A stretch of 16,139 bases of DNA from DATGKR01 sp035294565 (GTDB taxonomy: Bacteria > Actinomycetota > Acidimicrobiia > Acidimicrobiales > Palsa-688): contig DATGKR010000144.1 of NCBI GenBank assembly GCA_035294565.1, positions 1-16,139 of the forward strand. The letters are read 5' to 3'. Made by a program: the position numbers and the translations under genes. This document shows, piece after piece, positions 1-7,730 of the stretch. How positions within the stretch are numbered: position 1 is the stretch's first letter; each line of letters opens with the position of its first letter. The notes under the pieces are model-generated. The model did not search any database, had not been told where the DNA came from, and saw only the letters and a program-made list of their open reading frames with translations.

Positions 1-538
1 AGAGTCCGCTGGCCGGTTCGTCCAGCAGGAGGAGCCGTGGCTCGCCGGCCAGAGCCCGCGCCAGCGACACCCGCTTCTGCACGCCGTAGGGGAGCTCTCC
101 CGGCAGGCGGCCGGCCCACTCGGCAACCCCGAGCTTCTCCAAGGCGTCCCGGGCGCGTTGTGAGAGTCGCCTCTCGTCCCTCGAGGAGCGGGGCAAGCCC
201 AAAAGGGCGGAGCCGAAATCGGCTTTGGCCGCAACATGCAGACCTGCGATCACGTTCTCGAGCACGGTGAGACGGGGCCAGAGTCCCACTCCCTGCAACG
301 TGCGGGAGATCCCGAGGGATGCCAGCTGATGCGGCTTGTGGTTGCTCAGGGGCTTGCCTTCCCAGAGGATGTGTCCCGACCGGGGCCGTACGAAACCGCA
401 TGCGACGTTGAAGAGGGTGGTCTTGCCGGCGCCGTTGGGGCCGATAACCCCCACCACTTCGCCTGAATCGACCGCAACGGACACGTCCTCCAGCGCGGTC
501 AGCCCACCGAAAGCAACGGTGACCTCGTTTAGGGACAT
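1..538 (-). CDS. livG: ABC transporter ATP-binding protein, LivG-like (partial, 3' end outside window)
   Basis: This is the nucleotide-binding subunit of an ABC importer of the branched-chain amino acid/amide (LivG, HAAT) class; it would act on the cytoplasmic face of the membrane. About 179 residues are visible: Walker A GPNGAGKTT at 33-41, Q-loop Gln near 82 (RTLQGVGLWP), signature LPYGVQKR at 149-156, and Walker B LLLLDEPASGL at 169-179, where the window ends. The signature departs from the usual LSYGQQR. ATG at 538-536 is preceded directly by a run of G; an in-frame GTG 15 nt upstream is an alternative without a visible ribosome site. It lies 87 nt downstream of the UbiB-like gene on the same strand. 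In aromatic-degradation neighbourhoods such importers often take up aromatic acids, but that substrate is inference. Family is sure; LivG rather than LivF rests on the N-terminus and the length before the signature. Confidence 0.85.
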   Translation of the reverse strand, partial: MSLNEVTVAFGGLTALEDVSVAVDSGEVVGVIGPNGAGKTTLFNVACGFVRPRSGHILWEGKPLSNHKPHQLASLGISRTLQGVGLWPRLTVLENVIAGLHVAAKADFGSALLGLPRSSRDERRLSQRARDALEKLGVAEWAGRLPGELPYGVQKRVSLARALAGEPRLLLLDEPASGL

Positions 539-610
539 CCCCCCGGTTGCCACTGAGGGGAAGCTAACACAGGGCGGCCGGGGATCTCGAGGTTCTGCAG
601 GCTCCGAGGG

Positions 611-629
611 CTGAGCCTGGAGGGCTCAG
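611..629 (-). other. Small hairpin at the 3' end of the ubiB-like gene
   Basis: CTGAGCC (611-617) and GGCTCAG (623-629) form a perfect 7-bp stem with a 5-nt loop. It spans the stop codon of the UbiB-like gene at 628-626. No T-run follows on the minus strand, so a classical intrinsic terminator is not supported. It may be a processing or attenuating hairpin between the two minus-strand genes, or chance. Confidence 0.35.
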
Positions 630-2299
630 GGTCGCGGCCGCCGCTCCGGGAGGTCCCTGCGCAGGACGCTCACCCCCAGCCACAGCGCCGCGACGCCGGC
701 AAGTCCCAGGAAAACCCAGGTCAAAGCCGGGTACCCTCCGACGACGTCCCCCTTGCCGGAGGAGGCGAACAGCGCCGCGGCGACCACGAAGGCGGCGATC
801 AGGACGCCGGTGGCCACCCGGTTGGCGAGCTTCTGCGCCCCCCGCATCAGGGCCGCCTCGTCGAGGCCTTCGAGGCTGAAGGTCAGCCTGCCTTCCGCGA
901 GGGATCCGAGCACCTTGTCGAGGCGTCCCGGTAGCGCCTCGGCGAAGGCGGCTGCTTCGAGGGTCGAGCGCATCATCTTGGCCGGCGACGCGGCCTGCAG
1001 CATCTGATGGCGCGTCAGCCTTGCGGCGTGCCTCTCGATTATCTCGTCGATCCGGATGTCGGGGTCGAGCACGCGGGCGACCTCGTCGAGGTTCAACAGG
1101 GTCTTCGCCAGCATCGTCAGCTCCGATGGCGGCCTCAGCCCAGACTGCGACGCGGCCAAGGCCAGATCGGCTATCAGCCGCCCGACGGGCGTGTCCGACA
1201 CGCTCCGCGACCCGTAGCGGAGAACGAGGTCTCCGACCCGTTTCTGCAGCTGGTCCGCGTCGAAGCCGTCCAGGCGCGTGCCGAGGGCTTCGAGGGTGTC
1301 GGCGGCCGCGCGGCCGTCCCGCGATGAGACTGAAAGCAGCAGTCGGAGGAGCTCCTCCTGGGCGTGGGGAGAAAGGCGGGCGACCATCCCCACGTCGATG
1401 AGGCCGACGCGCCCGTCCGGCGTCAACAAGACGTTGCCCGGGTGTGGGTCTGCGTGGAAGAAGCCGTGCACGAGAACCTGGTCCAGGTAGGCGCCAAGCA
1501 GCTGCTCTGCCAGTTCGGGGCTAGGGGCCCCGGACCGGTTGGCGGGGTTGGCCGCGACCCCCACACTCGTTCCCTCGACGAGGTCCATCGTGAGCAGCCG
1601 GGCGGTCGTGTGGTCATCCACCGGGAGGGGCACGACGATGCGGTCGAAGCCTGCGAGCTGCTCGGCCAGCAGGCGCAGGTTCGCCGCCTCGCGGGTGTAG
1701 TCCAGCTCGTCCAGGAGGGCCTGTCGGAACTCCTCGGCCATGTCGGCGAAGCCGACTCGGGCCGCCTGGGCGGAATGGTCGTCGACGAAGCCCGCCAGCT
1801 CGGCGATGACCTCCATGTCCTCCAAAGCCCGCTGGCGGGCGTCTGGTCGCTGCACCTTGACGGCGACCCGCCGGCCGTCCCGCAAGGATGCCTTGTGCAC
1901 CTGGCCGAGGGAGGCCGCAGCCAGGGGCCGGCGGTTGAAGGACTTGAAGGCCCTGGAGATCTTCGTGCCCAGCTCCTGCTCGACGACGGATATTGCCTCG
2001 TCGGCGGGGAAGGGCGCCACGTCGTCTCGCAGTCTCGACAGAGCCTCCAGGTACACGGTGGGGAGGAGGTCGGCGCGGGTGGACAGGAGCTGGCCGAACT
2101 TGACGAAGGTCGGCCCCATCCGGACCAGTTCGCCGGCGAGCTCATCAGCGTCCTCGACGGTGGCCCCTCCTTCTGGCCCCTCGGCGGCACCGCGGTGCTT
2201 CACGAGCAGGCGCGCCAAGGCGGCGTACCGCCCGGCGTGTGCGGCCTTCAGGTTGGTTGCCACTCCTCGGTCGGTACCCAGCCGAACGGCTTCTATCAC
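626..2299 (-). CDS. ubiB: ABC1/UbiB-family atypical kinase-like membrane protein
   Basis: Member of the UbiB/ABC1/ADCK protein-kinase-like family, which supports isoprenoid quinone metabolism in other organisms; the exact role in actinobacteria is unclear. Family marks, counted from the GTG start: KxGQ motif (KFGQ) at 67-70, the Ala-rich AAAS that replaces the kinase glycine loop at 127-130, Lys148 in VAVKVQ, catalytic-loop HADPHPGN at 282-289, and DVG at 302-304 in place of DFG. Two hydrophobic segments near 495-513 and 525-545 anchor the C-terminus. The 557-aa length is normal. The frame stays open upstream to a GTG at 2440, but that leader would overlap the CoA-transferase promoter and looks unlike the family, so GTG 2299 is preferred. 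No Shine-Dalgarno is visible, so the start is uncertain. It is divergent from the pca operon. Confidence 0.85.
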   Translation of the reverse strand: MIEAVRLGTDRGVATNLKAAHAGRYAALARLLVKHRGAAEGPEGGATVEDADELAGELVRMGPTFVKFGQLLSTRADLLPTVYLEALSRLRDDVAPFPADEAISVVEQELGTKISRAFKSFNRRPLAAASLGQVHKASLRDGRRVAVKVQRPDARQRALEDMEVIAELAGFVDDHSAQAARVGFADMAEEFRQALLDELDYTREAANLRLLAEQLAGFDRIVVPLPVDDHTTARLLTMDLVEGTSVGVAANPANRSGAPSPELAEQLLGAYLDQVLVHGFFHADPHPGNVLLTPDGRVGLIDVGMVARLSPHAQEELLRLLLSVSSRDGRAAADTLEALGTRLDGFDADQLQKRVGDLVLRYGSRSVSDTPVGRLIADLALAASQSGLRPPSELTMLAKTLLNLDEVARVLDPDIRIDEIIERHAARLTRHQMLQAASPAKMMRSTLEAAAFAEALPGRLDKVLGSLAEGRLTFSLEGLDEAALMRGAQKLANRVATGVLIAAFVVAAALFASSGKGDVVGGYPALTWVFLGLAGVAALWLGVSVLRRDLPERRPRP

Positions 2300-2393
2300 T
2301 TCGCGGGTAGGGCGAGAGGCCGCGCAGCCCGGCGCGGGCCCGTCGTGTTGCCAGGCAGGACTCGTGGGGGGCGACAAGAGGACCAGGGATCGA

Positions 2394-2428
2394 CTTGGCA
2401 GGCGCAGCTTGGCAGGACCAAGCTGCGC
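2394..2428. promoter_or_regulatory. Candidate operator of the pca operon: perfect 11-bp inverted repeat plus direct repeat
   Basis: GCGCAGCTTGG (2402-2412) and CCAAGCTGCGC (2418-2428) are exact reverse complements around CAGGA. The left arm overlaps a 9-bp direct repeat, CTTGGCAGG, at 2394-2402 and 2408-2416. The element lies 41 nt upstream of the first pca-operon start, in the 170-nt divergent gap with the UbiB-like gene. Location and symmetry suit a dimeric repressor or activator. No regulator gene is in the window, so the protein that binds cannot be named. A 5'-leader RNA hairpin is the alternative. Confidence 0.55.
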
Positions 2429-2453
2429 GTCGATGCACACCTACGACTTTGCG

Positions 2454-2460
2454 AAAGGAG
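2454..2460 (+). promoter_or_regulatory. Ribosome binding site of catI, deciding a TTG start
   Basis: AAAGGAG ends 9 nt before TTG 2470. No comparable site precedes the in-frame TTG at 2395. This fixes the start and gives the family's usual length. Confidence 0.7.
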
Positions 2461-2469
2461 CCTCGTCCA

Positions 2470-3318
2470 TTGTTCGAGTCGCCCTTTACGTCACGAAGTG
2501 GTCGGATCGTGCCGCTGGCGGAAGCGGTGCAGGCGCTGGTCCGCGACGGTGACATCGTCGCCCTCGAAGGGTTCACCCATTTGATCCCCTTCGCGGCCGG
2601 TCACGAGATCATCCGGCAGGGCCGCAGGCGGCTGACCCTCGTCCGTCTCACACCGGACCTGATCTTCGACCAGATGATCGGCATGGGATGCGCCGAGCGG
2701 CTCGTCTTCTCCTGGGGGGGCAACCCCGGCGTGGGCTCCCTGCACCGCTTCCGCGACGCGATCGAGAACTCCTGGCCGCAGCCGCTCGAGATCGAGGAGC
2801 ACACCCACGCGGGGCTGACCGCCCGGTACGTCGCTGGCGCCTCGGGTCTCCCATTCGGCGTCCTGCGGGGCTACTCGGGCACCAGTCTCGAGCGGGTCAC
2901 GGCGACGGTGGCGACGCTGGCGTGCCCCTTCACCGGTGAGCAGGTGGCGGCGGTGCCTGCGCTCAATCCCGACGTGGGAATAGTCCACGCCCAGCAGGCC
3001 GACCGCGAGGGCAACGTGCAGCTCTGGGGTATCACTGGCGTGCAGAAGGAAACAGTGCTCGCATCGGCGCGGTCATTGGTGACGGTGGAGGAGGTGGTCG
3101 AAAGGCTCGAGCTGCGCCCGGGCGGGGTGATCATCCCGTCGTGGGTGATCACCGCCGTCGCTCATGCGCCAGGGGGCGCCCGACCTTCGTACGCGGCGGG
3201 CTTCTATTCCCGGGACAACGGGTTCTACGAGGCCTGGGATGCGGTGAGCCGCGACCGGGAGCGCTTCGTCGGCTGGATGCAAGAGAACGTTATGGACGCT
3301 GGCGGGGCAGCCCGTTGA
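2470..3318 (+). CDS. catI: 3-oxoadipate CoA-transferase subunit A (CatI type)
   Basis: Alpha subunit of the enzyme that moves CoA from succinyl-CoA to 3-oxoadipate, the penultimate beta-ketoadipate step. The 282-aa protein matches my recollection of Pseudomonas CatI, which belongs to the glutaconate CoA-transferase branch and not the PcaI branch. Shared stretches are VALEGFTHLIPFAAGHEIIRQG (residues 30-51), FSWGGNPGVGSLHRFRDA, and PDVGIVHAQQADREGNVQLWG. The start is TTG 2470, behind AAAGGAG. The gene opens a run of overlapping genes and its stop overlaps the next start (TTGA). GctA/IpdA-like CoA-transferases of other acids are related alternatives, but the operon with PcaHGBDC supports 3-oxoadipate. 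Confidence 0.85.
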   Translation: MFESPFTSRSGRIVPLAEAVQALVRDGDIVALEGFTHLIPFAAGHEIIRQGRRRLTLVRLTPDLIFDQMIGMGCAERLVFSWGGNPGVGSLHRFRDAIENSWPQPLEIEEHTHAGLTARYVAGASGLPFGVLRGYSGTSLERVTATVATLACPFTGEQVAAVPALNPDVGIVHAQQADREGNVQLWGITGVQKETVLASARSLVTVEEVVERLELRPGGVIIPSWVITAVAHAPGGARPSYAAGFYSRDNGFYEAWDAVSRDRERFVGWMQENVMDAGGAAR

Positions 3319-4067
3319 GCACCCCGCTGGAGGACATGATGGCCGTGACCGCGGCCCGGGCGCTCAAAGGTGCCAAGAACTGCTTCGTTGGCATCGGCGC
3401 GCCTTCGACGGCCGCCAACCTGGCCCGCGCCACCCACTCGCCGGAGCTGGTGCTCATCTACGAGTCCGGATGCATCGGGGCCAAGCCGACTCGGCTGCCG
3501 CTGTCGATCGGCGACGGCGAACTGGCCGAAACGGCGGACGCCGTGGTCTCCGTCCCGGAGATCTTCGCCTACTGGCTGCAACCCGGCCGCATCGACCTCG
3601 GCTTCCTGGGCGCCGCCCAGATCGACCGCTTCGCCAACCTCAACAGCACGGTGATCGGTCCCTACGACCAGCCGGCGACTCGTCTGCCCGGCGCGGGTGG
3701 GGCCCCCGAGATAGCCGCGGCGTGCCGGAGGGTGCTGGTGATGATCCGCCAGAGCCGGCGCAGCTTCGTCGCGGGCCTGGACTTCCGCACCTCGGTCGGC
3801 TTCGGCGACGGCCCGGGGGACCGCCGACGGCTCGGTCTGCGGGGCGGGGGCCCGGAGATGGTTATAACGGATCTCGGCGTTCTGCGTCCCGATCCGGAGA
3901 CCTGCGAGCTGGTGCTGACCGACGTCCACCCTGGGGTTCGGGTCGACGAGGTGAGGCAGTCCACAGGGTGGCCGCTGCGCGTTGCTCCCGATGTAGGGAT
4001 GACCGGGCCGCCCACAGAAGTGGAGCTGGCCGCGCTGAGACGATTGCGCGAGGCTGGAAAGGTATGA
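3315..4067 (+). CDS. catJ: 3-oxoadipate CoA-transferase subunit B (CatJ type)
   Basis: Beta subunit of the 3-oxoadipate:succinyl-CoA CoA-transferase; in this family it carries the Glu that forms the enzyme-CoA thioester. Of 250 aa, YESGCIGAKP (49-58) holds the likely catalytic Glu50. The following PLSIGDGELAETADAVVSVPE and FLGAAQIDRFANLNSTVIG blocks are typical of CatJ/GctB. TTG 3315 overlaps the stop of catI by 4 nt (TTGA). The N-terminus it gives (MSTPLEDMMAVTAARAL) resembles CatJ; ATG 3336, right behind a GGAGG, would cut that part off. Its own stop overlaps pcaH (ATGA). Both overlaps suggest translational coupling and equal amounts of the subunits. Confidence 0.86.
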   Translation: MSTPLEDMMAVTAARALKGAKNCFVGIGAPSTAANLARATHSPELVLIYESGCIGAKPTRLPLSIGDGELAETADAVVSVPEIFAYWLQPGRIDLGFLGAAQIDRFANLNSTVIGPYDQPATRLPGAGGAPEIAAACRRVLVMIRQSRRSFVAGLDFRTSVGFGDGPGDRRRLGLRGGGPEMVITDLGVLRPDPETCELVLTDVHPGVRVDEVRQSTGWPLRVAPDVGMTGPPTEVELAALRRLREAGKV

Positions 4068-4768
4068 CCATAGCGGGAGGGAATCCTTCGCTTCGGATCG
4101 ATCCTCCATACGACTCGCCCGGGTACCGGTCGAGTTCGGCGCGCGCACCGAAGCAGCCGCTGGTCCTGCTCGAGCCGGGCCTGCTCGAGCTCGGCGGCCC
4201 CGTCTTCGGTGAGGGGTTGGTCGCGCCCGGCGACGCCGACCTGACCCGCCAGCACCCCGGTGAGCCCATAGGGGAGAGGATCAACGTCACCGGCCGGCTC
4301 CTGGGCTCCGACGGCCGCCCGATCGCCGGCCAGCTGGTGGAGCTGTGGCAGGCCAACGCCGCCGGTCGCTACGCCCACGAGGTCGACCGCCACCCCGCTC
4401 CTCTCGACCCGAACTTCACCGGGGCCGGGCGCTGCCTGACCGGGGCGGACGGCACGTGGAGGTTCGTGACGATCAAGCCCGGCGCGTACCCCTGGCGTAA
4501 CCACCCGAACGCCTGGCGTCCCGCCCACCTCCACTTTTCCGTGTTCGGGCGGGTGTTCACAGAGCGGCTGGTTACGCAGATGTACTTCCCCGGGGATCCT
4601 CTCCTCGAGTTCGACCCCATCTACAACTCTGTGCGTGACGAGCGCGCCCGCAAGCGCCTGGTGGCCGCCTTCGACTGGGAGACCACCGAGGAGGAGTGGG
4701 CGCTCGGCTACCGGTTCGACATCGTCGTCGGGAGTCGTCTGGTCACCGCCACGGGGACCCTCTCGTGA
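4064..4768 (+). CDS. pcaH: Protocatechuate 3,4-dioxygenase beta subunit
   Basis: Iron-binding subunit of the intradiol dioxygenase that opens protocatechuate to 3-carboxy-cis,cis-muconate. The 234-aa chain carries the four expected Fe(III) ligands: Tyr103 (AGRYAH), Tyr142 (PGAYPWRN), His155 and His157 (RPAHLHFS). Arg152, next to the His pair, matches the Arg that stabilises the substrate. LVELWQANAAGRYAHE and NHPNAWRPAHLHFSVFG are hallmark stretches. ATG 4064 overlaps the catJ stop by 4 nt and the gene overlaps pcaG by 4 nt (GTGA). Catechol and hydroxyquinol dioxygenases are excluded by this PcaH-type motif set and the adjoining alpha subunit. Confidence 0.95.
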   Translation: MTIAGGNPSLRIDPPYDSPGYRSSSARAPKQPLVLLEPGLLELGGPVFGEGLVAPGDADLTRQHPGEPIGERINVTGRLLGSDGRPIAGQLVELWQANAAGRYAHEVDRHPAPLDPNFTGAGRCLTGADGTWRFVTIKPGAYPWRNHPNAWRPAHLHFSVFGRVFTERLVTQMYFPGDPLLEFDPIYNSVRDERARKRLVAAFDWETTEEEWALGYRFDIVVGSRLVTATGTLS

Positions 4769-5241
4769 ACGAAACGCCCTCCCAGACGGTCGGCCCTTTT
4801 TTCCGGTTCGGGCTCGAGTGGATGCAGCACCACGCCATTGCCGCCCCAGGCGACCCTGGCGCGTCGGAGATCAGCGGCGTGGTCTACGACGGTACCGGGT
4901 TGGCCGTCCCTGACGCCATGCTCGAGTTCTGGAATGCGCCTCACTTCCAGCGGTGCATGACCGCGAACGACGGCTCGTACCGCCTGGTCGTTCCCAGGCC
5001 AGCCCCCATCGGCGACCAGGCGCCTCACATCGACGTCTCCGTGTTCGCCCGCGGGCTGCTACAACGGCTGGTCACCCGGATCTACTTTCCTGACGAGGAG
5101 GCTGCCAACGCCTCCGACCCCATCCTCGCGCTCGTCCCCCCGCAGCGTCGCCAAACGCTGGTCGCCAGCGGGACCGGCGGGCGTTTCCGCTTCGACGTGC
5201 ACCTCCAAGGGCCGCAGGAGACGGTGTTCTTTGCTTACTGA
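4765..5241 (+). CDS. pcaG: Protocatechuate 3,4-dioxygenase alpha subunit (short form)
   Basis: Partner of PcaH in the alpha-beta protomer; it shapes the active-site pocket but binds no iron. The 158-aa protein has the alpha N-terminus TPSQTVGPFF (4-13), then APHIDVSVFARGLLQRLVTRIYFPD (86-110), with Arg96 likely matching a substrate-binding Arg, and ends GPQETVFFAY. It is about 40 residues shorter than the roughly 200-aa norm. Most of the loss is after LEFWNAP (53-59), where other PcaG proteins carry a long loop before a TxxDGxY strand. GTG 4765 overlaps the pcaH stop. The C-terminus overlaps the start of pcaB by 11 nt. The frame is intact, so it is probably functional. Confidence 0.9.
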   Translation: MNETPSQTVGPFFRFGLEWMQHHAIAAPGDPGASEISGVVYDGTGLAVPDAMLEFWNAPHFQRCMTANDGSYRLVVPRPAPIGDQAPHIDVSVFARGLLQRLVTRIYFPDEEAANASDPILALVPPQRRQTLVASGTGGRFRFDVHLQGPQETVFFAY

Positions 5242-6577
5242 CGACCTCTTCTCCCCTGTGGTCACAACGGCCGAGCTTTTGGCTGCCACCGGTTCCCGCG
5301 CCTGGCTGACGGCCATGCTCGACGCCGAAGCTGCCCTGGCGCGCGCCGAGGCGAGCCTCGGCGTCATCCCCGCGGCGGCCGCCGAGGCGATCGCAGCAGC
5401 ATGCCACCCTGACAGATTCGATGCCGGCGCTCTCGGATCGGAGGCGCGCGGCGGTGGCAACCCGGTCATACCCCTAGTGGGACGCCTCTCCTCGGTCGTC
5501 GGCGCCGAGGGAAGGGAATGGGTGCACTGGGGGGCCACCAGCCAGGACATCCTCGATACGGCCGCCGTTCTGGTGGCGCGCCGGGCCGGCCGGATCGTCG
5601 CCGCCGACCTGGCTCGGCTCGCCGAAGGGTGTGCTGCTCTCGCCGAGCGGCACCGGCGCACGGTGATGGTCGGGCGGACGCTGCTCCAACCGGCTCTGCC
5701 CATCACCCTGGGCATGAAAGCCGCCGGCTGGCTGGTAGGGGTGACAGACTGCCGAGCGTCCCTCCTGATGTCGCTGGACGCCCTCCCCGTCCAGCTCGGC
5801 GGCGCTGCGGGAACGCTGGCGTCTCTCGGCGAAAGAGGACCCGCGGTGCTGGCTCGTTTCGCCGCCGAGTTGGGGCTGCCGGAGCCGGTGATGCCGTGGC
5901 ACTCGTCGCGCCAGCCCGTCGCTGGCCTGGCCGCCGCCCTCGGCCTCGCCGCTGGCACCGCTGAGAAGATTTCCGGCGACGTGGCGCTGCTGATGCAGGA
6001 GGAAGTCGGCGAGGCCTTCGAACCGGCAGCGTCCGGCCGCGGCGGGTCTTCTACCTTGCCCCACAAGCGCAACCCGGTGGGGGCCGCGGCCGTCGGCGCG
6101 GCGGCCCGCCGGGCCGAGGCCCTCGTCGGGCTGTACTTCCGGTCCCTGGCCGGCGAGCACGAACGCCATCTGGTCTCCTGGCCGGTCGAATGGCAGTCGC
6201 TGGGCGATCTGTTGTCGCTGGCCGGGGGGGCGGTGGCTCGCACAGCGGAGACCGTCGCCGGCCTCGAGGTGGACGAGCGGGCCATGGCAGAGCGCGTCCG
6301 CAGCCTCGCCGGGCAGCTGATGTCTGAGCGGGTCAGCCTGGCGCTCTCCGCCCGTCTCGGTCGCGCGGCGGCCAGGGAGGCCGTCGGCGAGGCTGCTCGC
6401 CGCGCGACCGATGCTTCGGCCGCCGCATTCGGGTCGTCGCTGCTCTCTGACGCGAAGGTGTCGCCTGTGTTGTCATCCGAGGAGCTTGACGGTCTCCTCG
6501 ACCCGTCCGGGTATCTGGGCTCGAGCGACGCGTGGATCGATCGTGCCCTCGCCTACCACGGCCGGAGCGCGTGTTGA
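5231..6577 (+). CDS. pcaB: 3-carboxy-cis,cis-muconate cycloisomerase
   Basis: Converts 3-carboxy-cis,cis-muconate to 4-carboxymuconolactone, following the dioxygenase. The 448-aa protein belongs to the fumarase/aspartase/adenylosuccinate lyase superfamily. The signature GSSTLPHKRNP lies at 272-282, and HWGATSQD at 99-106 is the first conserved block. Both are at usual positions for bacterial PcaB. The start is TTG 5231, inside the end of pcaG, 10 nt after AGGAG (5216-5220). Adenylosuccinate lyase is unlikely because of the operon and the HWGATSQD form. The stop overlaps the next gene by 4 nt (TTGA). Confidence 0.92.
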   Translation: MLTDDLFSPVVTTAELLAATGSRAWLTAMLDAEAALARAEASLGVIPAAAAEAIAAACHPDRFDAGALGSEARGGGNPVIPLVGRLSSVVGAEGREWVHWGATSQDILDTAAVLVARRAGRIVAADLARLAEGCAALAERHRRTVMVGRTLLQPALPITLGMKAAGWLVGVTDCRASLLMSLDALPVQLGGAAGTLASLGERGPAVLARFAAELGLPEPVMPWHSSRQPVAGLAAALGLAAGTAEKISGDVALLMQEEVGEAFEPAASGRGGSSTLPHKRNPVGAAAVGAAARRAEALVGLYFRSLAGEHERHLVSWPVEWQSLGDLLSLAGGAVARTAETVAGLEVDERAMAERVRSLAGQLMSERVSLALSARLGRAAAREAVGEAARRATDASAAAFGSSLLSDAKVSPVLSSEELDGLLDPSGYLGSSDAWIDRALAYHGRSAC

Positions 6578-7698
6578 CCCCGAAGCGCTCGATCATGGCT
6601 GACGGGCCGCGTGATGCCCCTGTCCTGGTGCTCGTCAACCCGCCGGGGATGACGGCGAGGACATGGGATCCCCAGGTTGGAGCGTTCTCGGCGTACTTCC
6701 GCGTCGTCCGCTACGAGCATCGCGGGCACCGCGGCGCCCGGGCCCCGGACGGCCCTTACACGGTCGACGACCTCGGCACAGACCTTCTCGGCGTGGCGGA
6801 TGAGGTCGGCGCAGAACGGTTCTCGGTCGTCGGGCTGTCGCTCGGCGCTGCGGTCGCCCTGTGGGTCGCGGCGAAGTTCCCCGGGCGGGTCGAGCGGATG
6901 GTGGTGGCGAGCGGGCTCGCGTACTGGCCGGACAAAGAGGTCTGGCGGGAGTCGGCCCGCATGGCGCGCCGTCAAGGCATGTCCGGCGTCGCCGTCAAGC
7001 TGGCCGAGCGGTGGTTCACGGCGCAGTTCAAGGTTGGACGTCCCGAAGTCTGCGCCGAGGCCGCCGCAATGTTCGAAGAAGTGGACGCGGCCGGATATGC
7101 CTGGTGCTGCGAGGCCCTGTCCGAAGCCGACCTGCGCCACGACGTGGCATTCGTCGCCGCGCCGACGCTGGTGCTGGCAGGAGTCGACGACCCGGTCGTC
7201 CCCGTGGCGGACGCCGCGGCGCTGGCGGAGGCGATCCCAGGCGCCGTGCTCCAGGTGGTCTCCCCCGGAGCCCACCTGCTCAACCTCGAGCAGCCCGACC
7301 GCTTCACGTCGGCGGCGCTGGACCACCTGGTGGGGACAGCTTTGGATCGCGGACGGGCCGCGAGGCGCGCTGTGCTCGGCGACGCCCACGTCGAGCGCAG
7401 CGAGCAGGACGCGTCGGCGCTGACGGCCCCGTTCGTCGACCTGATCACCCGCTACGCGTGGGGCGACATCTGGAGCCGGGCGCGGCTCGACCGCCGCACG
7501 CGTTCGTGCATCACCCTGGCCATGCTGGTCGCCCTCGGGCGTTTCGACGAGCTCGAGCTGCACCTGCGCGCGGCGCGCCGGGTCGGCCTGTCCCAAGACG
7601 AGATCGGCGAGGTCCTCCTCCAGTCGGCCGTCTACTGCGGGGTTCCGGCGGCCAACCGCGCCTTCGCCGTCGCCCAGCGAGTCCTGGCAGAGACCTGA
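6574..7698 (+). CDS. pcaDC: Fused 3-oxoadipate enol-lactonase / 4-carboxymuconolactone decarboxylase
   Basis: One 374-aa chain combines two consecutive steps. Residues 1 to about 258 are an alpha/beta hydrolase (PcaD, hydrolysing 3-oxoadipate enol-lactone) with nucleophile Ser89 in GLSLG, acid Asp206 or 205 in GVDDPVVP, and His234 in GAHLLNLEQP. Residues from about 262 to 374 are PcaC, with the typical RRAVLGDAHVERS, LITRYAWGDIW and LDRRTRSCITLAMLVALGR blocks; it decarboxylates 4-carboxymuconolactone. Such fusions are known in actinobacteria as PcaL. TTG 6574 overlaps pcaB and follows GGAG (6564-6567) by 6 nt; a later ATG at 6595 would remove the first strand. The oxyanion segment NPPGMT differs from the more common NSLGTT of PcaD. 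Last gene of the operon. Confidence 0.93.
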   Translation: MTPKRSIMADGPRDAPVLVLVNPPGMTARTWDPQVGAFSAYFRVVRYEHRGHRGARAPDGPYTVDDLGTDLLGVADEVGAERFSVVGLSLGAAVALWVAAKFPGRVERMVVASGLAYWPDKEVWRESARMARRQGMSGVAVKLAERWFTAQFKVGRPEVCAEAAAMFEEVDAAGYAWCCEALSEADLRHDVAFVAAPTLVLAGVDDPVVPVADAAALAEAIPGAVLQVVSPGAHLLNLEQPDRFTSAALDHLVGTALDRGRAARRAVLGDAHVERSEQDASALTAPFVDLITRYAWGDIWSRARLDRRTRSCITLAMLVALGRFDELELHLRAARRVGLSQDEIGEVLLQSAVYCGVPAANRAFAVAQRVLAET

Positions 7699-7730
7699 GG
7701 CCCCCGGCGGTTCCCCGCTGCCGGCTCAGG
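7694..7730. terminator. Probable bidirectional hairpin terminator between convergent operons
   Basis: Outer arms CCTGAG (7694-7699) and CTCAGG (7725-7730) enclose inner arms CCGGC (7704-7708) and GCCGG (7720-7724). The left side carries a 4-nt bulge. The hairpin overlaps the ends of both pcaDC (+) and the cupin gene (-). There is no clear T-run, as is common in high-GC genomes, so termination is inferred. Confidence 0.45.

Noticed and set aside
1364..2584. Long open frame on the plus strand opposite the UbiB-like gene
   Set aside because: It mirrors the UbiB coding frame, as GC-rich third positions keep opposite frames open. It shows no family motifs and would run through the catI promoter and start.
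2470..4067. CoA-transferase pair as IpdAB (steroid ring degradation)
   Set aside because: The N-terminal and central motifs match CatI/CatJ better, and the pair is fused by overlaps to pcaHGB-pcaDC.
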